8,831 nucleotides of DNA from Chlamydiota bacterium (lineage in GTDB: Bacteria; Chlamydiota; Chlamydiia; Chlamydiales; JAJFMK01), in contig JAJFMK010000163.1 in assembly GCA_021772215.1 (NCBI GenBank), forward strand, positions 1-8,831. Reading direction: 5' to 3'. The notes below the pieces were generated by a model. The model searched no databases, was not told the DNA's origin, and was given only the letters and a program-made list of their open reading frames with translations. Shown one piece after another: positions 1 to 5,490 of the stretch. The translations under genes and the position numbers were made by a program. Position 1 is the stretch's first letter. The number at the start of each line of letters is the position of its first letter.

Positions 1-55
1 AGCTATCTATTCCGAGAGCTAATTTTTAATGATGGTTTGTTTAGAGGAACTTGTC

Positions 56-211
56 TCAGCCTGCTCCATCAACAGTAAGGTTAGTATATATGTTAGGAAA
101 GTTTACAACAAGAGGCTCCTTATATCCCTCCCCTGAACGAAAGGGTTTTACGGCGTCGGTGATAAAATAGCTATTAAGTGCTGCCGTAATGGCGCCTCCA
201 GGAACTGCCAT
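56..211 (-). CDS. Possible small hypothetical protein (51 aa)
   Basis: An ATG-to-TGA reading frame of 51 codons, starting MAVPGGAITAALNSYF and ending TNLTVDGAG. I do not recognise it. There is a weak GAAG-type ribosome site about 9 nt before the ATG, and a minus-strand TATAAT (245 to 240) lies about 29 nt upstream, so expression is possible. The Gly/Ala-rich start followed by an aromatic stretch loosely recalls the N-termini of the paralogs at 917-2662, but the likeness is too weak to claim kinship. It could also be the surviving 5' end of a longer decayed gene: the frame closes at 56, and the other two minus-strand frames also close before the window edge. No membrane segment or known motif is visible. 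Confidence 0.3.
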   Translation of the reverse strand: MAVPGGAITAALNSYFITDAVKPFRSGEGYKEPLVVNFPNIYTNLTVDGAG

Positions 212-268
212 GTTTAAACTTCTTTGTTTTTAGATGTCGATTATAATATAATTAATCATTTTATTAAA

Positions 269-297
269 TAAAAATATAATTATGTAAAAATATAATT
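269..297. repeat. 13-bp tandem-like direct repeat TAAAAATATAATT
   Basis: TAAAAATATAATT is found at 269-281 and 285-297, offset by 16 bp. Each copy carries a TATAAT hexamer (275-280 and 291-296). The second copy lies inside the inverted repeat at 281-304. It may be a duplicated promoter or a regulator-binding element, or simply low-complexity AT-rich DNA. Confidence 0.45.
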
Positions 298-304
298 TTA
301 CATA
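281..304. promoter_or_regulatory. 24-bp inverted repeat, operator-like
   Basis: Perfect 9-bp arms, TATGTAAAA (281-289) and TTTTACATA (296-304), flank a 6-bp centre ATATAA. A TATAAT hexamer (291-296) lies in the centre. It sits 23 bp upstream of the TATAAT proximal to the gene at 342. The size and symmetry fit a binding site for a dimeric transcription factor. The arms contain few G/C pairs, so an RNA terminator is unlikely. The regulator is unknown. Confidence 0.4.
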
Positions 305-326
305 TGAAAGAAGTGGTGAGATCGAT

Positions 327-332
327 TATAAT
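327..332 (+). promoter_or_regulatory. Candidate -10 box for the gene at 342
   Basis: A perfect TATAAT ends 9 nt before the ATG at 342. No convincing -35 hexamer is found at 16-18 bp (ATGAAA or TGAAAG at best). With a normal -10 to +1 distance, transcription would begin about 0-3 nt before the start codon. No Shine-Dalgarno sequence precedes that ATG, which fits a leaderless or nearly leaderless mRNA. Confidence 0.45.
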
Positions 333-341
333 ATTGCTACT

Positions 342-920
342 ATGTTTAAGTATCTCACACTAATGCTATTATCATTTAGTTCAGTTTATTCGTTCGATTA
401 CGGCTGTTGTGATCGTGAGCTGCAGCCAGTCTTAGAGAAGATTATGGAGCTGTCGGAAGGGAAAGACCTCTGGCAGAAGATCCATCAGGCGGGGCCGATC
501 CGCATCCGTGCTATGCATGGGACCCATCGTGACTTTAAAGCCTTCTGGGAGGGCGAACAGCGCCTCATCTGCGTCAATGTGGGCATTCGACCCACCATAG
601 ATGAGCAGATCTGCTCACTTCTCTTCGAACTGCACAACGCCGCCTCCGATCCTAAGGTGATCAACGTCTATAACCAGGCAGCAAGCGGCAGAATCTCTCA
701 AGCAACATTTGCTACAGAGATGGAGCGCCTTGAGTATGAGAATTCCTTGCAGGCGTGTGACTGTCTAGAGAAGGGAATTGAGAAGGGTATTTTCCCAAAA
801 GAGTGCTACCTACAGCGCTTCCGAAATTTCGATGATTTTTTGGTGATGCAGAAGCAGCATGGTCATTTCCAGCACTACCTCCGCACCTACCACGACATCC
901 AGGGTGAAATTTTTTATTAG
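342..920 (+). CDS. Small exported protein of unknown function (192 aa)
   Basis: Not recognised with certainty. Residues 1-17 (MFKYLTLMLLSFSSVYS) look like a Sec signal peptide: Lys3, a hydrophobic core, and probable cleavage after VYS. The mature part is soluble, mixed alpha/beta, and has seven cysteines (22, 23, 77, 91, 139, 141, 155), suggesting a periplasmic or secreted protein with possible disulfides. The segment around residues 92-100 (CSLLFELHNA) followed by a Glu-rich helix (EMERLEYEN, 126-134) resembles degenerate zincin-like proteins in which an HExxH helix has been replaced. That resemblance is only inference, and no intact HExxH is present. The first ATG was chosen because it supplies the signal peptide; no Shine-Dalgarno is seen. 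The 3' end overlaps the convergent paralog gene by 4 nt. Confidence 0.8.
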   Translation: MFKYLTLMLLSFSSVYSFDYGCCDRELQPVLEKIMELSEGKDLWQKIHQAGPIRIRAMHGTHRDFKAFWEGEQRLICVNVGIRPTIDEQICSLLFELHNAASDPKVINVYNQAASGRISQATFATEMERLEYENSLQACDCLEKGIEKGIFPKECYLQRFRNFDDFLVMQKQHGHFQHYLRTYHDIQGEIFY

Positions 921-1447
921 ATTGGAAGCCTGTCTGGTTTCCGAAAGTTCATATCGTTTCTATTTTGGATTACGAATTTCACTTCACTTCCTCGTTCTGA
1001 ATATAAACTATTAACTCTATCCCAGCCCGGGCTTGAGACCCACTCATCCCAATTTTTCCAGATGGCGAGGCAAGCTTTGTAATCATGAGAAGAGTCGTTA
1101 AATTCATCCACAGCAGCTACTGCAGCATCTAAAGTATAGAATCTGTGAGAGAAGGGGTGGATTAAAGAGACAGGAAGGGGAAAGCCGCTGTCCAGTTTTT
1201 CAAGATTAAGTTTTACACGACTCAAAATCGCCGTCTTATCGTTTTCGATCTGCTTGGCGCGATCCTTTACTACAGGGCTGTAGCCGGCGTAACAGTCCTG
1301 TAGCCACGAGGAAAGTCCTTCAGCAAAAACAGCTGCGGCAAGAGCTGCCACAGCTTTGACGAGATAATTGCTAAACTGCCGTTGTGCGAGATATGCAGCT
1401 CCCGCCGCAGCGACGTATGGGGAGACAGTGTTGAGTGTTATCATCAT
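917..1447 (-). CDS. Tandem-paralog family protein, copy A (176 aa)
   Basis: One of three neighbouring paralogs of a family I do not recognise. The N-terminus is hydrophobic in two short lobes (about 8-21 and 29-48) separated by QRQFSNY, a possible membrane hairpin. A conserved block follows: YAGYSPVV (53-60) and RAKQIENDK (63-71). The C-terminal half is soluble, with an ACLAIWKN segment (125-132) and a late FVIQNRND strand (158-165). Copy A shares its N-terminal block with copy C almost exactly, but its middle (VSLIHPFSHRFY) has drifted from the VSLSRG...GYY of copies B and C. The start overlaps the stop of copy B as ATGA. GGAGG lies 4 nt before the ATG at 1447, inside the last codons of B, so translation is probably coupled. 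A second ATG follows directly at 1444. The stop overlaps the convergent gene. Confidence 0.8.
   Translation of the reverse strand: MMITLNTVSPYVAAAGAAYLAQRQFSNYLVKAVAALAAAVFAEGLSSWLQDCYAGYSPVVKDRAKQIENDKTAILSRVKLNLEKLDSGFPLPVSLIHPFSHRFYTLDAAVAAVDEFNDSSHDYKACLAIWKNWDEWVSSPGWDRVNSLYSERGSEVKFVIQNRNDMNFRKPDRLPI
1236..1291 (-). repeat. Near-identical DNA block shared by copies A and C
   Basis: Positions 1236-1263 match 2454-2481 exactly (28 bp), and 1275-1291 match 2493-2509 exactly (17 bp). The two blocks have the same spacing in both genes. They encode the YAGYSPVV...RAKQIENDK segment. The surrounding coding sequence is much less alike, which points to recent duplication, gene conversion, or strong constraint on this segment. 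Confidence 0.75.
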
Positions 1448-1989
1448 AGACCCTCCAAAGGACAGTTGTCACCAAGAAAAAAGGGTAAACCGGGGTCTCT
1501 CACATTTTGGATGAGGAGATAGATTTGAGAGCCTTCGAATTTGATGTCTCCGTTGTAATCAACCTGACCCCAGCCACCATTTTTCCAGCAAGCTGTGCAC
1601 ATCTTTGACTCGGGGTTTAGCTCGAGTTTTACAATAACCTCTTTAACAGCATCTGGATGATAATATCCGTCGCCAAAAAGTCCTCTACTTAGAGAGACAG
1701 CAACAGGCTTACCCATCTCAGCTGTGCCACTTGCAAGTTGGTAGCCGATCCTTTTCTTTAATGCTTCTGCGTCTAACGCAATTTTCTCCTGGGGTCCTTG
1801 AACAGTTAGAGTGTTGCTATATCCAGCTGCGTCGATAAGGTACTGTTCGCAGACATATTTGGCGAAGATTGCGGAGGCAATGGCGATGACTGCCTTGATA
1901 ACAGGGTTGTTAAATAGCTGGTTTGCAACTTTATAGTTGATAAGAGCCGCGCCGCCTGCAGCGACATAGGGTGATACATTTGTTGTCAT
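1444..1989 (-). CDS. Tandem-paralog family protein, copy B (181 aa)
   Basis: Second paralog and first gene of a two-gene unit with copy A. It starts MTTNVSPYVAAGGAAL, the family's N-terminal signature, with hydrophobic lobes at about 6-18 and 29-44. It keeps AAGYS (54-58), but the following block is divergent (TLTVQGPQEKI instead of SPVV..RAKQIENDK). The middle motif VSLSRG (98-103) and GYY (108-110) match copy C. The C-terminal half has MCTACWKNGGW (130-140; a CxxC at 131-134 absent from its siblings) and YLLIQNVRD (157-165). GGAGG lies 4 nt before the ATG at 1989. An extended -10-like element lies 27 nt upstream, placed exactly as for copy C. Function unknown; a lineage-specific secreted or membrane-associated protein is the best guess. 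Confidence 0.8.
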   Translation of the reverse strand: MTTNVSPYVAAGGAALINYKVANQLFNNPVIKAVIAIASAIFAKYVCEQYLIDAAGYSNTLTVQGPQEKIALDAEALKKRIGYQLASGTAEMGKPVAVSLSRGLFGDGYYHPDAVKEVIVKLELNPESKMCTACWKNGGWGQVDYNGDIKFEGSQIYLLIQNVRDPGLPFFLGDNCPLEGL

Positions 1990-2016
1990 ATGACCTCCAT
2001 ATTTTTTTAAAAGTTT

Positions 2017-2029
2017 CTATCGTATCATT
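2017..2029 (-). promoter_or_regulatory. Extended -10-like element upstream of copy B
   Basis: On the minus strand this reads AATGATACGATAG, containing TG-A-TACGAT, an extended -10 pattern (TGnTAnnAT). It ends 27 nt before the ATG at 1989. The same 13-mer with one change (AATGATAGGATAG) ends 27 nt before copy C. Matching sequence and spacing support a shared promoter; no common -35 is seen. Confidence 0.45.
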
Positions 2030-2060
2030 CTCCCCTTTTCCACCAAAGAAAAGGGGGGAG
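2030..2060. terminator. Hairpin between copies C and B, possible terminator
   Basis: CTCCCCTTTT (2030-2039) faces AAAAGGGGGGAG (2049-2060) across a 9-nt loop, giving a stem of at least 8 bp. A second inverted pair, GGAGCG (2057-2062) and CGCTCC (2087-2092), abuts it. On the minus strand the hairpin would follow copy C, but it lacks a U-tract and is followed directly by the copy B promoter element. It could equally be an attenuator, an mRNA-processing stem or a regulatory site. Confidence 0.3.
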
Positions 2061-2098
2061 CGTTTTATGAGATGTTATATTACGGTCGCTCCGTTGAG

Positions 2099-2662
2099 TT
2101 AACGGCGATTTTGATCGTTATCCCATAAGAGGTGCTCTCTTCCATCAGAAACTGTTTTATAAAAATCTTTACTTAGGATCAGAAACTGCATCTCCGTACC
2201 TCTGTAGCTGTCAAGTCCGGTTTCGCCATATGGTGATGCTTGATAACCAGCGTCGGGACCACCCCAAGCGCCAATGTAGGCCCTGTTGTCTGTTTGTTCT
2301 CTATTGAATTTCTTTAGAACATCTGCAACGGCCTCGTTGAGGTAGTATCCGCCACTGAAACCTCTACTTAGTGAAACAGCAGCGCAGTCAGTTTTAAGCA
2401 CTCTAAAGCCAACCCTTTCAAGCGCAAGATCAATGCGTCCCTGCAACCCCTTTTTATCGTTTTCGATCTGCTTGGCGCGATTTGGCACAACGGGGCTGTA
2501 GCCGGCGTAGGTCTCTTGGCACTTCATCCAGACATATTTTGCTAGATTATAAACCACAGTTACCACGGCAGCTTTAACAAAAGAATAGCTAAACTGGCGC
2601 TGGGCAAGGTAGGCCGCGGTGATTCCGACGGCGTATGGTGATGCTGTATTAAATGTATTCAT
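2099..2662 (-). CDS. Tandem-paralog family protein, copy C (187 aa)
   Basis: Third paralog, with its own promoter-like element. I chose the ATG at 2662, with GGAGG 5 nt before it, rather than a TTG at 2674 that would place the ribosome site inside the coding region. The N-terminus MNTFNTASPYAVGITAAYLA begins a two-lobed hydrophobic stretch (about 8-20 and 27-46), then YAGYSPVV (52-59) and RAKQIENDK (62-70), both shared with copy A. The second half has VSLSRGFSGGYY (96-107), shared with copy B, then a Gly/Asp/Asn-rich tail with QFLIL (159-163). It therefore looks like a bridge between A and B. No enzymatic motif is visible. The hydrophobic hairpin plus soluble domain resembles chlamydial inclusion-membrane proteins in outline only. 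Confidence 0.8.
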   Translation of the reverse strand: MNTFNTASPYAVGITAAYLAQRQFSYSFVKAAVVTVVYNLAKYVWMKCQETYAGYSPVVPNRAKQIENDKKGLQGRIDLALERVGFRVLKTDCAAVSLSRGFSGGYYLNEAVADVLKKFNREQTDNRAYIGAWGGPDAGYQASPYGETGLDSYRGTEMQFLILSKDFYKTVSDGREHLLWDNDQNRR

Positions 2663-2689
2663 ATTATCCTCCAATTTTTGTTGTAGAAG

Positions 2690-2702
2690 CTATCCTATCA
2701 TT
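2690..2702 (-). promoter_or_regulatory. Extended -10-like element upstream of copy C
   Basis: On the minus strand this reads AATGATAGGATAG, with TG-A-TAGGAT as the extended -10 pattern. It ends 27 nt before the ATG at 2662, as for copy B. The predicted leader of about 20 nt would contain the GGAGG ribosome site. The divergent oxidoreductase gene must place its own promoter in the same 72-bp gap. Confidence 0.45.
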
Positions 2703-2734
2703 GTGGTAATAAACAAAAAATAGGAGATATTTTT

Positions 2735-4126
2735 TTGAAAAGATATCAGATTATAGTCGTTGGCGCTGGCGCCGGGGGGCTCGTGGTAGCGATTGGCGCG
2801 GCCAAGGCTGGCAAGAAGGTCCTTTTAATTGAGAGGGGCCACTGGGGCGGTGACTGTACCAATTTTGGCTGTGTACCCTCTAAATCGCTGATCGCCTCGG
2901 CTCATATCTCTAAAGGAATCAAAGAGGGAAGTGAGCTGGGAGTTGTCAGCCAGCTGAGCGGGCTTAATAGCGATTTGAGTTTGGAGCGGGTCCGTAAAAT
3001 CGTCTCCAGGATTCGCTCGCACGAGGAGCCTGAGGCATTAAAGAAGCATGGCGTTGAGACTTTGACCGGCCAAGCGTGTTTTATCAGCCCTAATGAGGTT
3101 CGAGTAGGGGATCAGATTGTCTACGGCGACACAATCGTCCTAGCATGCGGCTCTTCGCCCTTTGTTCCTTCTGTCGAGGGGCTCGACCAGGTTCCCTATC
3201 TGACTAACGAGACTGTCTTTGACCTCGAAAAGGTTCCTAAAAGCCTCATCGTCTTAGGAGGCGGGCCGATCGGCTGCGAGCTGGCGCAAGCCTTTGCCAG
3301 GCTTGGTAGTCATGTAAAGCTTGTCCATTCCCATCACCATCTCTTGGGACGCGAGGAGCTGGAGGCGCAAAATGTGATCGCCGACACCTTCAGCAAAGAG
3401 GGGATTGAGCTCTATTTAGGCTTTCGCGCCTCAAAGGTGGAGCAAAGAGAGGGGAAAATTGTTCTGTCGAGTAACGAAAAAGAGGTGAGAGGCGAAAAGC
3501 TCTTGGTATCTGTGGGACGAGGTCCCAACATTAAAGGACTCAACTTAGAAAAGGCGGGGATCAAATTCTCCGATCGTGGTGTGGAGACTGACGCTTATGG
3601 GCGCACCAATATAAAACATATCTGGGCTATCGGTGACATCAAGGGATCGCCCTTCTTTACCCATCTAGCGGAGCATCATGCGCGAGGTGTCCTCACCTCC
3701 ATCCTTGTTCCTTTGATAAAAAAGCGAATCGAGCAGGATCAACCTGTGCCGCGTGTCACCTACACCGACCCTGAGGTAGCTAGCGTCGGCCTCTCAGAGG
3801 AGGAGGCGATCGAAAAGTATGGCAAAAAGAAAATCGCCACCTACTTTGTTCCCTTTAGCGAGGTAGACCGCGCCATCACCTCATCGAGAGAGGAGGGCTT
3901 TGTCAAAATCGTCACTTTTAAGTGGAGCAGCAAGATTTTGGGAGCGACCGTTGTGGCAGAGCGCGGCGGTGAGATTTTAATGGAGATTAGTGCAGCGATG
4001 TATGCGAAGATGCCGCTACGAAAGCTGGCTAATCTGATCCATCCTTATCCAACTTATAGCTTGGCTGTTCGCAAAGCAGCCGATCTTTGGTTAAAACAGA
4101 CAATTTTACCGGTTTTTCGAAAATGA
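2735..4126 (+). CDS. Mercuric-reductase-like FAD/NAD(P) disulfide oxidoreductase (463 aa)
   Basis: Class I pyridine nucleotide-disulfide oxidoreductase, the fold of lipoamide dehydrogenase, glutathione reductase and MerA. Visible parts: FAD-binding GAGAGG (10-15); redox-active pair C41 and C46 in GGDCTNFGCVPSK; NAD(P)-binding GGGPIG (175-180); second FAD motif AIGDI (298-302); and a dimerisation domain from about 340 with HPYPTYS (436-442). In lipoamide dehydrogenase the last motif is HxHPTxxE, the proton-shuttle His and Glu. Here those positions are Tyr438 and Leu443, so it is not an ordinary Lpd. It also lacks MerA's C-terminal Cys pair and N-terminal metal-binding domain, so mercury reduction is unlikely. 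The TTG start has AGGAG 8 nt upstream. It is coupled by an ATGA overlap to a TVP38-family gene; fused versions of this pair occur elsewhere. The substrate is unknown. Confidence 0.88.
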   Translation: MKRYQIIVVGAGAGGLVVAIGAAKAGKKVLLIERGHWGGDCTNFGCVPSKSLIASAHISKGIKEGSELGVVSQLSGLNSDLSLERVRKIVSRIRSHEEPEALKKHGVETLTGQACFISPNEVRVGDQIVYGDTIVLACGSSPFVPSVEGLDQVPYLTNETVFDLEKVPKSLIVLGGGPIGCELAQAFARLGSHVKLVHSHHHLLGREELEAQNVIADTFSKEGIELYLGFRASKVEQREGKIVLSSNEKEVRGEKLLVSVGRGPNIKGLNLEKAGIKFSDRGVETDAYGRTNIKHIWAIGDIKGSPFFTHLAEHHARGVLTSILVPLIKKRIEQDQPVPRVTYTDPEVASVGLSEEEAIEKYGKKKIATYFVPFSEVDRAITSSREEGFVKIVTFKWSSKILGATVVAERGGEILMEISAAMYAKMPLRKLANLIHPYPTYSLAVRKAADLWLKQTILPVFRK

Positions 4127-4812
4127 GAAGAGTTAAACGCTTTCTACCAATCTTTTTAATTGTTATTGGAATCATCTTAGTCTACGCCTTCGATTTGACG
4201 GACTACTTTATGGCGGAGAAAATCGAAGAGAGCTATGCCAAAGCGCGTCTCTTCCTAGAAAAATATCCGGTCGGCACACCGTTAGTCTATATCGGGATCT
4301 ATATCGCTGTGGTGGCGCTCTCGATTCCTGGGGCGGCGTTCTTAACGATCTTGGGGGGAGGGCTTTTTGGTCAGCCAATGGGGACGATATACACTGTTGC
4401 AGGAGCCACTATTGGTGCAACGCTTCTCTTTTTAGCTGCCAAGACAGCCATCGGCGACTTTCTTCGTCAAAAAGCGGGGAGGACCTTCAGCAAGCTGGAG
4501 AAAAATTTTCAGGAGAATAGCTGGAACTATCTGCTCTTTTTACGCCTCGTGCCAGCTTTCCCTTTCTGGATGGTCAACTTAGCCTCAGCGCTCTTCGGCG
4601 TAAACCTTATCACCTTTATCTGGACAACAGCTGTCGGTATCGCTCCCGGCTCCTTTGTCTTCACTCAGGTGGGAACAGGGCTCGGTGAGCTCGTCTCGAG
4701 CAAAGAGCCGCTCTCAATCGGAGCCGTCTTCAATACAGAGTTGATTATCGGTCTTGTGCTGCTAGGGCTCTTGGCCCTACTACCCACTTTGATTAAGAAG
4801 CGTCGTTCGTAG
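4123..4812 (+). CDS. TVP38/TMEM64 family inner-membrane protein (229 aa)
   Basis: SNARE-associated/VTT-domain (DedA-superfamily) membrane protein. Membrane stretches lie near 7-23, 53-80, 86-108, 126-150, 152-176 and 207-222. The family core is clear: SIPGAAFLTILGGGLFG (67-83), FLRLVPAFPFWMVN (129-142) and GIAPGSFVFTQVGTGL (162-177). Relatives with this fold are implicated in lipid movement across membranes, but the substrate here cannot be read from sequence. I chose the ATG at 4123, whose ATGA overlaps the oxidoreductase stop, giving coupled translation. A TTG at 4087 would extend the protein by 12 polar residues into the upstream gene and is less likely. The 3' end overlaps the convergent methyltransferase by 20 nt. 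The C-terminus is basic (KKRRS). Confidence 0.88.
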   Translation: MRRVKRFLPIFLIVIGIILVYAFDLTDYFMAEKIEESYAKARLFLEKYPVGTPLVYIGIYIAVVALSIPGAAFLTILGGGLFGQPMGTIYTVAGATIGATLLFLAAKTAIGDFLRQKAGRTFSKLEKNFQENSWNYLLFLRLVPAFPFWMVNLASALFGVNLITFIWTTAVGIAPGSFVFTQVGTGLGELVSSKEPLSIGAVFNTELIIGLVLLGLLALLPTLIKKRRS

Positions 4813-5413
4813 CGTGGATCAGGGTCCAGTAGCCAAAGAGATTGACCGGGGTGATCGCCTTGACGTTGAGCTTGGTCTCTTCTAAGAGCTGATCTAAAGA
4901 GAGGTTGGGTCGAAAGCCGATCGTTCCTGAAAAAGGCGTTAGGAGTTTCTCAAAGTTCTTCATCACGCCCTTCTCTTTGCCGAAGTGGTTGAGGATGAAG
5001 AGATCGCCGCCCGGCTTGCAGACTCGTTTCATCTCCGCGATCACTTTTTTTGGATCAGGTGCTACAGAGACCACATACATCGCTACCACTTTATCGAAGG
5101 TTTGGTCACAAAACTGCATGGCTTGCGCGTCCATCTGGTGAAGCTCGACATTTTCCAATGAGCAGCGGGTGACGAGATCTTCAGCTTTCTTAAGCATGTC
5201 CAAAGAGAGGTCGACGCCGACGACTTTGGTTCTGTTTGGGTAGTCAGGCAGTGAGAGGCCTGTTCCGACCCCTACCTCTAAGATCTTTTCGCCCGGCTTG
5301 GGAGTCATCTGCTCGAAGAGAACCCTTCTGCCTGGAGCAAAGACCGGTCCAAAGACGTGGTCATAGATCGATGCGTAACGTTTATATGCTTTGACAACAG
5401 CTTTATGATCCAT
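4793..5413 (-). CDS. PmtA-like phospholipid N-methyltransferase, SAM-dependent (206 aa)
   Basis: Class I SAM-dependent methyltransferase. The SAM loop is LEVGVGTG (45-52), the acidic end of strand 2 is GVDLS (66-70), then MDAQAMQF (94-101), CKPGG (132-136) and LNHFG (141-145). The N-terminal YDHVFGPVFAPGRR (17-30), LSLPDYP (53-59) and NHxG motifs are what I know from Rhodobacter/Sinorhizobium-type PmtA, which methylates phosphatidylethanolamine stepwise to phosphatidylcholine. A ubiquinone-biosynthesis-type or other small-molecule methyltransferase remains possible. I chose the ATG at 5413 (AGGAG about 6 nt upstream), just before the family core. An ATG at 5479 would add 22 residues and bury the ribosome site and probable promoter. 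It diverges from a CDP-alcohol phosphatidyltransferase, supporting a role in lipid head groups. The stop overlaps the TVP38 gene. Confidence 0.82.
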   Translation of the reverse strand: MDHKAVVKAYKRYASIYDHVFGPVFAPGRRVLFEQMTPKPGEKILEVGVGTGLSLPDYPNRTKVVGVDLSLDMLKKAEDLVTRCSLENVELHQMDAQAMQFCDQTFDKVVAMYVVSVAPDPKKVIAEMKRVCKPGGDLFILNHFGKEKGVMKNFEKLLTPFSGTIGFRPNLSLDQLLEETKLNVKAITPVNLFGYWTLIHATNDAS

Positions 5414-5438
5414 GATGTTCTCCTGGGTTGCTAATCTT

Positions 5439-5484
5439 TTTTTAACCATTGTCGCTTGACTCGTCAACCTATTTGCCATAAATT
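5439..5484. promoter_or_regulatory. Divergent promoters sharing a palindromic -35 region
   Basis: TTGAC-TC-GTCAA (5456-5467) is an inverted repeat that provides TTGACT on the plus strand and TTGACG on the minus strand. Exactly 17 bp downstream on each side lie weak -10 boxes: TAAATT (5479-5484, plus) and TAAAAA (5444 to 5439, minus). The minus transcript would start near 5432 and include the AGGAG of the methyltransferase. The plus transcript would start at or next to the ATG at 5491. Confidence 0.4.
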
Positions 5485-5490
5485 GAGTCG

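Larger units (their letters stand above)
237..334. repeat. 13-bp direct repeat TCGATTATAATAT, two copies
   Basis: The 13-mer TCGATTATAATAT occurs at 237-249 and again at 322-334, one copy near each end of the intergenic region. Each copy contains ATTATAAT, which is its own reverse complement, so it offers a TATAAT box on both strands. The first copy could serve the minus-strand frame ending at 211, and the second could serve the gene at 342. The repeat is read directly from the sequence; the promoter role is inferred. Confidence 0.55.

Noticed and set aside
1..55. Continuation of the small minus-strand frame into 1-55
   Set aside because: All three minus-strand frames close before the window edge, and no frameshift joint gives a recognisable protein.
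2663..2674. Paralog C starting at TTG 2674
   Set aside because: The TTG overlaps the GGAGG ribosome site that serves the ATG at 2662; paralogs A and B use the same GGAGG-to-ATG spacing.
2663..2734. Plus-strand promoter for the oxidoreductase
   Set aside because: Several weak hexamer pairs (for example TTGTTG at 2678) can be picked, but none has both acceptable boxes and spacing.
4087..4122. Upstream TTG start for the TVP38 protein
   Set aside because: The extension is polar, lies inside the oxidoreductase gene and lacks a ribosome site. The ATG at 4123 makes a standard ATGA overlap.
2735..4126. Mercury resistance (merA)
   Set aside because: No C-terminal Cys pair, no metal-binding N-terminal domain and no other mer genes nearby.
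4763..4779. Hairpin TAGGGC-TCTTG-GCCCTA as terminator of the oxidoreductase-TVP38 operon
   Set aside because: It lies inside the coding sequence, has only 6 bp and is not followed by a T-tract.
5414..5479. Longer methyltransferase starting at the ATG at 5479
   Set aside because: It would place the AGGAG site and probable promoter inside the coding region and add residues before the family's conserved start.
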